NCBI RefSeq assembly: GCF_000238335.3
Contig: NZ_AHCB03000005.1
Coordinates: 992,001 to 1,056,000, forward strand
DNA length: 64,000 nucleotides
Reading direction: 5' to 3'
Source: Pseudoalteromonas marina
Lineage (GTDB): Bacteria; Pseudomonadota; Gammaproteobacteria; Enterobacterales; Alteromonadaceae
Part shown: piece after piece, positions 25,282 through 36,300 of the stretch
Layout: each line of letters begins with the position of its first letter
Numbering within the stretch: position 1 is the first letter of the stretch
Translations under genes and position numbers: made by a program
The notes under the pieces: model-generated
What the model was told of the DNA's origin: nothing
The model's input: the letters and a program-made list of their open reading frames with translations, nothing else
Databases searched by the model: none

Positions 25282-28200
25282 ATGCGGGTGGTTAACCTAG
25301 GTCAGTTGTTTGGCGAGCTAAAAACGTGCTTAAAAAAAGATCAATTCATATTCAAAAAGCGCCTTCATGGTGTTAAAAAAATAGCCGACGAAACTAAACA
25401 AGCCAATGCGCTTGAAAAAATAGCCGCAGATATAACCCGCAGCCAACAATCAAAAGAAAAACGATTAGCTAACTTGCCACAGGTAACATACCCTGAGCAG
25501 CTGCCTGTAAGTCAAAAAAAACAAGCCATTAAAGACGCAATAGCAAATAACCAAGTTGTTATTATTGCCGGTGAAACGGGCTCGGGGAAAACGACGCAAA
25601 TACCTAAAATGTGTCTAGAGCTTGGCCGCGGCGTTGATGGGTTTATTGGCCATACACAACCACGTAGGTTAGCCGCACGCACCGTTGCAAACCGTATTGC
25701 TGATGAGATGAAGTGTGAACTTGGCCAACAAGTGGGTTTTAAAATCCGCTTTAGCGATCAGGTTTCTAACAATACATACATTAAACTGATGACAGACGGT
25801 ATTTTACTGGCCGAAATTCAGCAAGATCGCTTTTTAAATCAATACGACACCATAATTATTGATGAAGCCCACGAGCGTAGCTTAAACATTGACTTTATTT
25901 TAGGGTACTTAAAAAACTTACTGCCAAAGCGTCCAGATTTAAAAGTTATAATTACCTCAGCAACTATTGATCCTGAGCGTTTTTCTCAGCATTTTAACGA
26001 TGCGCCAATTATTGAGGTATCAGGTCGTACTTTCCCTGTTGATGTTCGTTACAACCCAATTAGCGATATTAAAAAAGAGGGTATGGAAGCAGAAGGTGAC
26101 CAGTTACAAGGCATTTTTGATGCCGTTGACGAGCTGTGTGCAGAAGGCCCTGGCGACATACTTATATTTTTAAATGGTGAACGTGAAATTCGTGACACTG
26201 CCGACGCGTTGAGTAAGCGAAATTTAAAACACACTGATGTACTCCCACTGTATTCGCGTTTATCAAATGCAGAGCAAAACCGAATATTTGCACCGCATTC
26301 GCGCCGCCATATTATTTTATCGACCAACGTGGCTGAAACGTCTTTGACCGTACCGGGTATTCGCTATGTTATAGACCCAGGTACTGCGCGCATAAGTCGC
26401 TACAGCTACCGTACAAAAGTACAGCGTTTACCAATTGAGCCTATTTCACAAGCAAGCGCTAATCAGCGTATGGGCCGTTGTGGGCGTGTTGAAGCGGGTA
26501 TTTGTATTCGCTTGTATTCTGAGGATGACTTTTTATCTCGCCCCGAGTTTACTGATCCGGAAATTCTACGTACAAACTTAGCCTCTGTTATTTTACAAAT
26601 GCTTGCTTTGGGCTTGGGTGATATGGCGCAATTTCCATTTGTGCAAGCGCCAGATAGCAGAAATATCAATGATGGTTTGACTCTGCTTGAGGAGCTACAA
26701 GCAGTAAAGTCAGCCAAACGAGATAATAAAACTGCGTTAACGCAATCTGGTAGGGAGCTGAGCCGATTACCCGTTGATCCGCGTTTGGCTAAAATGGTGT
26801 TAACAGCGCATAAGTTAGGTGCACTTCGTGAAGTTATTATCATTGTGGCTGCTTTATCTATTCAAGACCCACGTGAACGACCTCAGGAAAAACGCGCAGC
26901 AGCGAATGAAAAACACGGCCGCTTTGATGATCCTGATTCAGACTTTATTGCCTTTTTAAATTTGTGGAATTACTTAGAAGAGCAACAAAGCGAGCTGACA
27001 AACAGTCAGTTTAGAAAATTATGCCAAAAAGACTTCCTAGCCTATATGCGCTTGCGTGAATGGCAAGATATTGTATATCAAATAAGTACTGTGTGTAACG
27101 AAATGGGCATGAAGGCAACAAGTGATGTTGCTGATAGTGAAGCCGTACACAAAGCCTTACTAAGCGGTATGCTTAGCCATATTGGTTTTAAGGACGAAAA
27201 ACAAGCTTACAAAGGTGCGCGTAATAGTCAGTTTCATATTTTTCCGGGGTCAGGTTTATTTAAAAAAGCGCCTAAATGGATTATGTCAGCAGAGCTTGTT
27301 GAAACGAGTAAATTGTATGCGCGCACTAATGCAAAAATCGATATCAGTTGGGTTGAACCTTTAGCCCAACATTTGGTAAAACGCAGCTACTCTGAGCCCC
27401 ACTGGGAGAAAAAACCTGGAGCTGTTATTGCCTTTGAGCAACAAACTTTATATGGATTGTTAGTTGTTAATAAGCGCCGCTGTGTGTATAGCAATATAGA
27501 CCCTAAAGTTAGTCGTGAGCTGTTTGTACGCACAGCACTGGTTGAACAAGAGCTTGGTTTAAACGAACGTTTTTTACAGTTTAACCGTGAGCTAATAGAA
27601 GACATACAAGTTCTTGAAAATAAGTCGCGCCGCCGTGATATTTTAGTTGATGAGCAAACCTTATTTGAGTTTTACGATAAAAAAATACCAAAAGAAATTA
27701 ACAATCGAGCCGCTTTTTTAAAGTGGTATAAAACTCAAAAACAACAAAATAAACACTATCTACATATGACTCGCGATGAGTTAATGCGCCATGGTGCAAA
27801 CAGTATTACAGAGTTTGATTACCCAGATACATGGCAGCAAGATAATTTAATATTACCGCTTACGTATCACTTTGATCCAGGTCAAGCGGTTGATGGTGTT
27901 GCGGTGCAAATACCCGTTGCCTTATTAAATCAAGTGCAAGAAACCGGCTTTGATTGGCATATCCCTGCGTTTAGGCACGAACTTGTTAGTGGCTTGATTA
28001 AATCGCTACCAAAATCACTTCGACGTAACTTTGTGCCCGCTCCTAATTATGCCGATGCTGTTATTGCGGCGGTAGAGCCGATGCAAGGCACGTTGCTTGA
28101 CGCACTTACCACACGTTTGTTGAGAATGACCGGTGTGCGCGTTGACCCTGAAGCGTGGGATTTAACATCACTTGCTTCTCATTTACGCTTACATTTTGAA

Positions 28201-29175
28201 GTACGCGATGAGCACAATAAACTACTTGCTCGCGGTCTAGACCTTGCGAAGCTCAAAGCAGAGCTTCAAGGAGAGGTAACCGAAACACTTTCTAAAGTTG
28301 CGGATGACGGTATTGAAAAAGCAGACTTAACACAATGGAACTTTGGTGAACTGCCTAAGTCTTACGTTAAAAAGCAAGGCCAGTACGAAATAAAAGCGTA
28401 TCCAGCGCTGGTGGATAAAAAATCAAGTGCTGCGATTGAGCTATTTGATAACGAAATAAAGGCACAGATTGCACACCAGCAAGGCCTTCGCCGATTGGTA
28501 TTATTAAATGTGCCTTCACCTATTAAATATTTACAGCAAAATCTGCCTAATAAGGCTAAGTTGGGATTGTACTTTAATCCTTTTGGAAAAATAGCCGATT
28601 TAATTAATGATTGTATTGCCGCGGGTGTTGATAGCTTATTACTCAAATATGGCGATATTAGAACGAGCAGTGAGTTTGAAAGTGTAAAAGAAGAAATACG
28701 TGGCGAGCTAGGTGACGCTGTAGTCGATATAGCTATTCACGTTGAACAAGTTCTTAGCATTGCGCATGCGCTACATAAAAAAATGAAAGGGCGGGTTGAT
28801 TTGACCATGATCACTGCGCATGGCGATATTAAGTCTCAGCTTGAGTCGTTAATTTTTAAAGGGTTTGTTAGTCAACATGGTGCGACTAAGCTGACTGATT
28901 TAATTCGTTATTTGAAAGCGATTCAAAAGCGATTAGAAAAGCTCCCTGTTGACCCAAACAGAGACAGAGTGTGTGTACTTGAGCTTGATAAAGTGGCAGC
29001 TGAGTATAAAAAGCTGACTAATAAAATACCCAAAGGTATGCCAATACCCAGCGAGATAGAAGCTATATTTTGGATGCAACAAGAGCTAAGAGTTTCATTA
29101 TTTGCACAAACGCTAGGAACGCCTTACCCTATTTCGTCTAAACGAATTTTAAATGCTATAAAAGAAGTTGAATAA
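25282..29175 (+). CDS. hrpA: ATP-dependent RNA helicase HrpA (DEAH family)
   Basis: 1297 residues, close to the 1300 of E. coli HrpA. Walker A GETGSGKT is at 97-104, the DEAH box at 194-197, and SAT and QRMGRCGR motifs follow. Helicase-associated and OB-fold regions come next, and then the long C-terminal HrpA domain. E. coli HrpA resolves stalled ribosomes and processes fimbrial mRNA. The N-terminal KKRLHGVKK and LPVSQKK elements support the start. A short response-regulator pair follows. Confidence 0.95.
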   Translation: MRVVNLGQLFGELKTCLKKDQFIFKKRLHGVKKIADETKQANALEKIAADITRSQQSKEKRLANLPQVTYPEQLPVSQKKQAIKDAIANNQVVIIAGETGSGKTTQIPKMCLELGRGVDGFIGHTQPRRLAARTVANRIADEMKCELGQQVGFKIRFSDQVSNNTYIKLMTDGILLAEIQQDRFLNQYDTIIIDEAHERSLNIDFILGYLKNLLPKRPDLKVIITSATIDPERFSQHFNDAPIIEVSGRTFPVDVRYNPISDIKKEGMEAEGDQLQGIFDAVDELCAEGPGDILIFLNGEREIRDTADALSKRNLKHTDVLPLYSRLSNAEQNRIFAPHSRRHIILSTNVAETSLTVPGIRYVIDPGTARISRYSYRTKVQRLPIEPISQASANQRMGRCGRVEAGICIRLYSEDDFLSRPEFTDPEILRTNLASVILQMLALGLGDMAQFPFVQAPDSRNINDGLTLLEELQAVKSAKRDNKTALTQSGRELSRLPVDPRLAKMVLTAHKLGALREVIIIVAALSIQDPRERPQEKRAAANEKHGRFDDPDSDFIAFLNLWNYLEEQQSELTNSQFRKLCQKDFLAYMRLREWQDIVYQISTVCNEMGMKATSDVADSEAVHKALLSGMLSHIGFKDEKQAYKGARNSQFHIFPGSGLFKKAPKWIMSAELVETSKLYARTNAKIDISWVEPLAQHLVKRSYSEPHWEKKPGAVIAFEQQTLYGLLVVNKRRCVYSNIDPKVSRELFVRTALVEQELGLNERFLQFNRELIEDIQVLENKSRRRDILVDEQTLFEFYDKKIPKEINNRAAFLKWYKTQKQQNKHYLHMTRDELMRHGANSITEFDYPDTWQQDNLILPLTYHFDPGQAVDGVAVQIPVALLNQVQETGFDWHIPAFRHELVSGLIKSLPKSLRRNFVPAPNYADAVIAAVEPMQGTLLDALTTRLLRMTGVRVDPEAWDLTSLASHLRLHFEVRDEHNKLLARGLDLAKLKAELQGEVTETLSKVADDGIEKADLTQWNFGELPKSYVKKQGQYEIKAYPALVDKKSSAAIELFDNEIKAQIAHQQGLRRLVLLNVPSPIKYLQQNLPNKAKLGLYFNPFGKIADLINDCIAAGVDSLLLKYGDIRTSSEFESVKEEIRGELGDAVVDIAIHVEQVLSIAHALHKKMKGRVDLTMITAHGDIKSQLESLIFKGFVSQHGATKLTDLIRYLKAIQKRLEKLPVDPNRDRVCVLELDKVAAEYKKLTNKIPKGMPIPSEIEAIFWMQQELRVSLFAQTLGTPYPISSKRILNAIKEVE

Positions 29176-29250
29176 TGCTTGCATTTATCAAGAAGGTTAG
29201 TACCTTAAAGGTAGGATTTATTTTTGTTTTGAGAAGGAAACGACATAAGC

Positions 29251-29631
29251 ATGTCCTCGGTGATTGAACCTAAAACAAAACGACTATTAGTTGTAGATGA
29301 TGAGTATTTTAATTACGAAATGCTTAAACCTGCACTAGAGTCTAAATTTGACGTTAGTTATGCTGACTCTGGTCAGAACTGTCTTGCGTCTGCAATTGCC
29401 AATCCTCCTGACATTATTTTACTCGATGTATGTATGCCAGGCCTTGATGGCTATGATACATGCAGAATGCTAAAACATACGCCAGAAACTAAAAACATTC
29501 CTGTGGTTATGGTGTCAGGCCTAGAGTCTGAGCTTGAGAAGAAAACAGGGTTTGACGCTGGTTGTGATGCTTATGTAGTCAAACCGTTTGCCATAAGTGC
29601 ACTGTTAGAGCAAATAAACACAATAGTTTAG
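29251..29631 (+). CDS. Single-domain response regulator (CheY-like)
   Basis: 126 residues, one receiver domain and nothing else. It has the acidic pair DD (16-17), phospho-acceptor D59 (LLDVCMPG), a serine switch residue (VMVSG) and K at the VVKPF motif. It could be a diffusible phosphorelay element or act on the PilZ protein encoded 8 bp later. AGAAGGAAACGAC before the ATG gives a good ribosome site. Confidence 0.9.
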   Translation: MSSVIEPKTKRLLVVDDEYFNYEMLKPALESKFDVSYADSGQNCLASAIANPPDIILLDVCMPGLDGYDTCRMLKHTPETKNIPVVMVSGLESELEKKTGFDAGCDAYVVKPFAISALLEQINTIV

Positions 29632-29639
29632 AGGGAATT

Positions 29640-29936
29640 ATGTTCACAGAAGATAAACGAAACTATAGACGCATGCAGGTAAACGCTACTGCAATGCTTA
29701 CAACTATTGAGCCGGTTGCCGGCTTAACTTACACTGCTGAATGTGTAGATTTAAGTGCAACGGGATTGTCGCTGCATTTAGATGATTTATTAGAACCAAA
29801 TACACTTTTGTCTGTTGATATTGCATCAACCCATCCAAGTATTGCCCCTTTAAAAGCGACCGCTAAGGTAATACGTGCCAGCAAAGAAGATGATGGCACG
29901 ATTACGGCAGGGCTTGAGATAATAGAGTTTAATTAA
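29640..29936 (+). CDS. Single-domain PilZ protein (probable c-di-GMP receptor)
   Basis: 98 residues. The arginine cluster near residue 10 (KRNYRRMQV) and the later DLSATG supply the two c-di-GMP-binding elements of PilZ domains (RxxxR and D/NxSxxG). It follows the response regulator by 8 bp, suggesting that phosphorylation and c-di-GMP inputs converge on one output. GGGAATT before the ATG is the ribosome site. Its 3' end converges on rlmI with a 15-bp gap. Confidence 0.88.
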   Translation: MFTEDKRNYRRMQVNATAMLTTIEPVAGLTYTAECVDLSATGLSLHLDDLLEPNTLLSVDIASTHPSIAPLKATAKVIRASKEDDGTITAGLEIIEFN

Positions 29937-29951
29937 CCAATTAAATGTTAA

Positions 29952-31142
29952 TTAATAAACTTTACAGATAAGCCCCTTTAAGTAAAAGCCTTCAGGGTAG
30001 CTGCCCGCAATTGGGTGGTCAGCTGCTTGGTTTAAACGCTCCATTATTAACAAGTCTTTACCCGCGTCTAGTGCTGCGTCTGCTACTACTTTCTGAAATA
30101 AGTTTTGTTCCATTAAGCCCGAGCAAGAGAATGTTAATAGTGTGCCGCCTGGCTTTAATATTTGCATAGCTATCATATTGATATCTTTATAGCCCCTGCA
30201 TGCACCTGTTAGCTGCGCCTTGTTGTCGGCAAATTTAGGTGGGTCCATAACAATGGTGTCGAACTGTTTACCTTCGTCTCTGTACTGGCGTAAAAGTTTA
30301 AAAACATCTTGCTTAACAAAATCGACTTTATTTAAATCTAAATTATTATGCTCAACATTACGTTTAGCGGTATCGAGTGCTGGTTGTGATACGTCAACGT
30401 TGGTAACATGTGTACAGCCACCACGCAGCGCATAAAGTGAGAATGTCCCTGTGTAGCTAAAGCAGTTAAGAACAGTTTTATCTTTTGAAAAACGCTCAAG
30501 TGCTGCACGGCTATCGCGTTGATCTAGGTAAAACCCGGTTTTATGACCTTCTAAAATATCTACCTCAAGCTTTAAACCATTTTCTTCAATAAGCACTGGC
30601 TGCGTTGGCTCCGAGCCCCAGAGTATCCCTTTAATTGGCTCTAACCCTTCTTTTGTACGCACGTCTACGTCTGAACGCTCATAAATACTGCTGCCTGGAA
30701 ATATAGCCATTAGTGCGCCTACAATTTCACCTTTGTGGCGCTCTGCACCTGCGCTTAGTAGTTGGCATACAAGTACATTATCAAACTTATCGATTGTAAC
30801 ACCCGGTAAGTAATCAGACTCTGCGGCACATAATCGGTAACCAGTTAATCCGCCTTCTTCAATTACTTGGCTACGAGCTTCAAGTGCTCGGCGTAAGCGT
30901 CTCTCAAAAAAGTGTTGATCTATAATTTCTTTTTCGTCAAAGCTCCAAACACGCGCTCGGATCTGAGAATGCGGGCTATAGGCTGCTGTTGCTAAATATT
31001 TACCTTCACTGTCGTGAATAGTTACCGTATCGCCCAGTCCCGGTTTACCTTTGATCTTTTTAATGGCTTTAGAAAATAACCATGGGTGTTTTCTTTTTAA
31101 TGATTTATCGCGACCAGCTTGGAGATAAACGGCAGATGACAT
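29952..31142 (-). CDS. rlmI: 23S rRNA (cytosine-1962-C5) methyltransferase RlmI
   Basis: 396 residues, equal to E. coli RlmI. A PUA RNA-binding domain (about 1-75) is followed by a Rossmann methyltransferase with [17 protein letters not shown] (SAM), MDPPKF, and TFSCSGLM carrying the catalytic cysteine. Single gene on the minus strand, convergent with the PilZ gene and divergent from the HD hydrolase gene. Confidence 0.93.
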   Translation of the reverse strand: MSSAVYLQAGRDKSLKRKHPWLFSKAIKKIKGKPGLGDTVTIHDSEGKYLATAAYSPHSQIRARVWSFDEKEIIDQHFFERRLRRALEARSQVIEEGGLTGYRLCAAESDYLPGVTIDKFDNVLVCQLLSAGAERHKGEIVGALMAIFPGSSIYERSDVDVRTKEGLEPIKGILWGSEPTQPVLIEENGLKLEVDILEGHKTGFYLDQRDSRAALERFSKDKTVLNCFSYTGTFSLYALRGGCTHVTNVDVSQPALDTAKRNVEHNNLDLNKVDFVKQDVFKLLRQYRDEGKQFDTIVMDPPKFADNKAQLTGACRGYKDINMIAMQILKPGGTLLTFSCSGLMEQNLFQKVVADAALDAGKDLLIMERLNQAADHPIAGSYPEGFYLKGLICKVY

Positions 31143-31280
31143 AAGGCTTCTCGGTTGTATTAAATAAGCGCTGTATTTTAGTCAAGGCAGGGGCAACATA
31201 CAATGAATGTTTTGCATGAAGCCTATAAAGCGCGGTAAAGTATGACTAATTCAATATGTTAATAAATTTTGGAAACTCCC

Positions 31281-31937
31281 TTGGCAGAAACCACGTTATC
31301 TCCCGCATTACAAATACTCTCTGGGCAATGTCGTGACTTTATTACATCGCTTAAGCATGCTGATGTTGCTCACGATATTACCCATATAGAACGTGTGGTT
31401 AGGGTGGCAATACAACTTTGTGAAGCTGAAAATGCCAATATGGCGATAGTTTTACCTGCAGCATGGTTACACGACTGTGTCGCAGTGGCTAAAAATCACC
31501 CTGACAGAGCCAAAGCATCGACTATGGCAGCCGTTAAGGCGATTGGGTTTTTAAAAGGCTTAGGTTATGACGCAAACTTGTTTGATGAAATTCATCATGC
31601 AATAGCGGCACATAGCTTTAGTGCTAACATTAAAATTAAAACGCTTGAGGCGCAAATAGTACAAGATGCAGATAGAATGGATGCTCTTGGTGCCATTGGT
31701 GTTAGCCGTTGCATGAAAGTAGGGGGCTCTATAGGGCGTTTACTTTACAGCCCTGACGATCCTTTTTGTACAACTAGAGAGCCAGACGATAAAAAATTTA
31801 CTTTAGATCATTTTTTTATAAAACTTTTAAATATTGCTAAGAGTATGAACACACCATCAGCTAAAGCTGAAGCACAAAGACGCACCCACTATATGCATGC
31901 GTTTTTAGAGCAGTTAAAATCAGAGATTGGTGAATAA
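31281..31937 (+). CDS. HD-domain phosphohydrolase
   Basis: 218 residues from TTG 31281, chosen because GGAAA lies 5 nt upstream; an earlier TTG at 31269 has no ribosome site. Metal ligands of an HD domain are visible: H in DITHIERV, HD in AAWLHDCVAVAK, and D in IVQDADRMDALGAIG, the pattern of YedJ-like HD hydrolases. It probably acts on a nucleotide or other phosphate ester; the substrate is unknown. The next gene starts 1 bp after its stop. Confidence 0.85.
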   Translation: MAETTLSPALQILSGQCRDFITSLKHADVAHDITHIERVVRVAIQLCEAENANMAIVLPAAWLHDCVAVAKNHPDRAKASTMAAVKAIGFLKGLGYDANLFDEIHHAIAAHSFSANIKIKTLEAQIVQDADRMDALGAIGVSRCMKVGGSIGRLLYSPDDPFCTTREPDDKKFTLDHFFIKLLNIAKSMNTPSAKAEAQRRTHYMHAFLEQLKSEIGE

Positions 31938-31938
31938 T

Positions 31939-32379
31939 ATGAGCAACAAAACCATGCCTTTGTTATCGGGGATTGATCACTGCCACATAAACGTAAATAA
32001 CCTTTCGAATGCAGTGGCTTGGTATGAAAAAGTACTTGGCTTTAAAGTAGTTGAGGAGCTTGCGTTTTGGGACGAGACAGGCAAAGGTCCTTTAACACTC
32101 CAAGATCAAAATACCACAACACGCTTAGCATTGTTTGAAGGTCAAGTTCGCAGCAAAGGAATTGCGTTTGGTGCTACTGGAGAACAATTTATAGCGTGGC
32201 TCGCGCACTTCAAATCAATGGACATAAAAACAGTATTAGCCGACCACGGTGTTACGTTCTCAATATATTTTAAAGATGAAAGCGGCAATAGCCATGAAAT
32301 AACATCTCATGATTATGAACATATCAAGATGTTTTATCCATCTGTTGAGCAGGGCTCGCACAGTGCTAAAAAGAGTTAA
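31939..32379 (+). CDS. VOC-family (glyoxalase/extradiol dioxygenase fold) protein
   Basis: 146 residues from ATG 31939, one base after the preceding stop. Two beta-alpha-beta-beta-beta modules begin LSGIDHCHINVNNLSNAVAWYEKVLGFKVVEE, with H in the first strand as a metal ligand. FKDESGNSHEITSHDYEH near the end supplies the closing glutamate ligand. The family includes glyoxalase I, dioxygenases and antibiotic-binding proteins; the substrate is not readable. Coupled to the HD hydrolase. Confidence 0.85.
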   Translation: MSNKTMPLLSGIDHCHINVNNLSNAVAWYEKVLGFKVVEELAFWDETGKGPLTLQDQNTTTRLALFEGQVRSKGIAFGATGEQFIAWLAHFKSMDIKTVLADHGVTFSIYFKDESGNSHEITSHDYEHIKMFYPSVEQGSHSAKKS

Positions 32380-33368
32380 CGCTCTTGGTTGCTTTGCTTG
32401 ATATTGAGTATTTCGTCTAGTTTATTAACTAATAAATCAATAATAGCTGGGTCAAAGTGGCTACCTGCTTGTTCTTTCATATGAGCAACTGCTTTTTCTA
32501 CACTCCACGCGTCTTTATATGGGCGTTTAGATGTGAGTGCATCAAATACATCTGCAACAGCAACAATTCTACCTTCGATTGAAATTTCATCGCCTTTTAA
32601 ACCGTAAGGGTAACCTGTTCCATCCCACTTTTCGTGATGCTCTATTGCTAATGTGTGCGCGAGTTGAAGCAGTGGAGATGATGAATTAGCTAAAATTTTT
32701 GCGCCAATTAAGGCATGCTCTTTCATGTGTTCAAATTCTTGCTCTGATAACTTTCCGGGCTTTAATAAAATTGCATCGGGAATACCTATTTTTCCAACAT
32801 CATGCATAGGCGCTGCCTGATGCAGAAGCTCTGCTTGATTTTCTGACATGCCAATACCTAGCGCAAGAACTTTACTGTACTGGCTCATACGAACTATGTG
32901 CTCACCCGTATCGGTATCTTTATACTCTGCGGCACGCCCCAAGCGCTGAACTAAATCTATATGTGCTTGCTTTAATTGCTCTGCTTGTACCAAAGAAAGG
33001 TGTGTTTTAACACGCGCTCTTACAATAGCAGGGCTTATTGGCTTGGTTATGTAGTCGACCGCACCTAATTCAAACCCTTTATACTCATCGCTCTCGTCAC
33101 CAAGGGCTGTGACAAAAATAATGGGGATGTGTGCGGTTTTTGGATTACGTTTAACGTATTCACATACTTCAAACCCATTCATATGTGGCATCATTATGTC
33201 GAGTAAAATGAGTTTGGGTAATTCTTTTTCAAGCAATGTTAAGGCTGCTTCTCCCGATTTTGCAAAGGACAGACGGTACTGATTGCCCAGTATTTCTCGC
33301 ATAACCTTAAGGTTCGCAGGCTCATCATCAACAATTAAAATCCGAGGCCTGTGTGTAGCAAAAATCAT
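32376..33368 (-). CDS. Response regulator with HD-GYP domain (c-di-GMP phosphodiesterase)
   Basis: 330 residues: receiver domain (about 8-122) with DDE at 14-16 and phospho-acceptor D57 in LLDIMMP. An HD-GYP domain (about 140-320) follows, with HDVGKIGIPDAILLKPGKL and HHEKWDGTGYP (HD and GYP motifs intact). It would hydrolyse c-di-GMP when phosphorylated. It lies 8 bp after the big hybrid kinase gene on the same strand, which is its likely phosphodonor. Confidence 0.93.
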   Translation of the reverse strand: MIFATHRPRILIVDDEPANLKVMREILGNQYRLSFAKSGEAALTLLEKELPKLILLDIMMPHMNGFEVCEYVKRNPKTAHIPIIFVTALGDESDEYKGFELGAVDYITKPISPAIVRARVKTHLSLVQAEQLKQAHIDLVQRLGRAAEYKDTDTGEHIVRMSQYSKVLALGIGMSENQAELLHQAAPMHDVGKIGIPDAILLKPGKLSEQEFEHMKEHALIGAKILANSSSPLLQLAHTLAIEHHEKWDGTGYPYGLKGDEISIEGRIVAVADVFDALTSKRPYKDAWSVEKAVAHMKEQAGSHFDPAIIDLLVNKLDEILNIKQSNQER

Positions 33369-33376
33369 TTATATAC

Positions 33377-36300
33377 TCATATATCGTTTAGTTTGTTTAT
33401 CAATGTGTCTAATTTGAGAATCGCATTTTCAAAATCAAATTCATCAAATGCATCAGCTATTGCGGCAATGTCATCTGAAAAGGGTTCACCTGAAAACGTT
33501 TGCAGGTTCGTCAATGCATTATCGTTTAATTCAGCGTTTTGTGCTGAGTCATAAAGTGCTTCACACAGCTGTGTTAATTCATCAATTGACACTACATTGT
33601 TTTTACTTTCAGGTTTATCAGTTTGATCACATTCTTTTGTCGTTAACAATTGTGAAATAACAGCCAGTTCAGCTTTTATTGATTGTAAAATATTATCAAC
33701 GTCCTCGCCTTGTTTAATAGCTTGCTCTAGATTGGATAAAAGTCTCATTAGTGCAATAAGACCAAGGTTTCCAGCAATCCCTTTTAAAGTGTGTATTAAA
33801 CTATAGCTATTTTGAGTGTTTAGCTGAGGCTCGTTTATAAGTGTGTCGAAGCGTTTGTCATTGTCTTTAATAAATTTAGTGATTTCAGTCAGCTGTTTAC
33901 ACTTCGATCCCCATAACGCTAATCCTTTTTTAAAATCGATGTGTTTTGCATTTGGATCTGTTTGTGCTATTTCGATTTCTTTCGAAACACCTAAACCAAG
34001 TACTTGTGCAATTTCTTGATTTAATTGATTAATGTCAATTGGCTTGTTTGCAAACCCATTCATGCCTGCTTTTTTAGCTAATAGTTTATCTTGCTGTAAA
34101 ACGCTGGCGGTTAAAGCAATAATAGGAATATTTTTTAACTGTTGTTGTTTTTCTATCTCGCGTATTTTTATCGAAGCTTCAATACCGTCACATTCTGGCA
34201 TGTGAATATCCATTAAAATGACATCAAAATCGTGTTGTTTGAAGGTGTCAATTGCCTCAAGACCATTACTCGCTTTTGTAACCGCATGGTGATCCCTGGA
34301 AAGTAATAACGAGAGAAGCTCAGTATTTTGTTCTATGTCGTCAACGACCAAAATTCTTAGGGCAGGTAACTGTGTATGAAGGCCATCAAAATAGTCAATT
34401 TTTTCTTCATCACCCACTTTAAGAGGAAGCGAAAAATAAAAGCAGGTGCCTTTATTTATTTCACTGACTAAATTTATAGTTCCCCCCATCAGCTCAACAA
34501 GTTGTTTGCTGATAGTTGTTCCAAGCCCTGTACCACCAAAGCGGCGGGTAGTCGTTCCGTCAGCTTGGACAAAAGGTTGAAAAATAGCGCTCACTCTATC
34601 CTTTTCAATCCCAATGCCGGTGTCTTGTACTTCAAAAAATAAATGCCCATTTTGTGTGGTGCTTACGGTAATGGTCACAGAGCCATGCTCTGTAAACTTA
34701 ATAGCATTGCCAATAAGGTTAGTTAAAATCTGTCTTAACCTGTCTGGATCACCGTAATAGGTATTTTGCACTGATTCTTTAATAGTAAGATGAAGTAAAA
34801 GATCTTTCTTTTTTGCTTCTAACCAAAACGTTGAAATGATGCTGTCTATAACGGGTTTGAGGCTAAAGTGAACTGCTTCAATGGTCAACTTACCACGTTC
34901 TAATTTAGCTGAATCGAGTACCTCGTTAAGCAAGCGAAGAAGCGAACGGGCTGCGTTATTAACGGTAACAAGGTGCTTTTGCTGCTCATTATTGAGTGGT
35001 GTATCCATGAGCAGGTCGCTAAAGCCGATAATAGAGTTCATAGGGGTGCGTATTTCGTGGCTCATATTAGCCATAAACGACTGTTTTGCTTGTGCGGCTT
35101 CTTCAGCGATGAGTTTCGCTTTTTCGAGCTTCTCTTCGTACTCTTTACGCTCGGTGATATCAACAAACACGCCATCTATCCACTGAGCTTCGTCTTTATT
35201 ATTAAAGTAAAAACTACCTTGGTCTAATAACCATAAAACTTTACCATTTCTATGACGAATTCTATATTCGATAGAATATTGGCGCTTTTCTTTAACTGCA
35301 GTAGTTACTGCATCTTTTACTGCCTGTTGGTCAGTTTTTAAAATAAGGTCGTTAAACTCTAAGCAATGCTCGGTAAATTCATTTGATTGATAACCTGTTA
35401 ACTCTAAAATACTTGGACTTATGAATAACATACTCCAATTATCATCTAGCCTACATCTAAATACAGCACCCGGCATATTATTTATTAAAGAACGGTATTT
35501 TTGCTCTTTTTCAACAAGGCTACGTTGTAATTCACGTTGTTCGGTTAAATCAGTGATATAGCCAACATATAATGGAGTTTGTCCTGGCTGGTTAACTTCG
35601 CCAATGCCTATTCTAATAGGAAAAAGATGGCCTTCTTTGTGTTTTGCAAAAATTTCACGGTTTACACCGAGCACCTTGTTTGAGTTAACATCTTTTGCAT
35701 TAGAGAGGTATTCATCGTGATGCTTAGCGAGCTTTTCATCCATTAACATTTTTATATTTTTGTTTTTTACTTCATGTTCTTGCCAGCCAAAAATATGTGT
35801 GGCTGAGGCATTAAAACTTAAAATATGCCCTCTGTGATCAATCGTTACTATGGCATCGATGGCTGTTTCGAGTATGGCATTCAGACGAGACTCATCGGCA
35901 GACTTTTCTTCTAGCAACATTTTATAACGAACCATTCCGTTAATAACCGCCACGACGCTTGTAATAGCAACCGTTGCTGTAGCAACAGCAATTGCGACAA
36001 ATGTAAGACCGGCGGATGCGTTAACATCATCGAATAGCAGTGGCGAAGTTGCAACAAAACGGGTTGCTGCCATGCCCATATAGTGCATTCCTGCAACAGC
36101 AAGGCCCAAAATAATTGCGCTTATGGTGCGGCTTTGTAGAGGCGTTAATTTAGGGAAAAATTTATCTAAGTTAAATCGACTATAAAGAGCAATAAAAGAA
36201 AGTGCTATTGCGACAAATATTGATAAAACAAACATAAGTGGGTCGTAGCGTAATAAAGGAGCCAACTCCATAGCGGCCATGCCGCTATAATGCATTGTGC

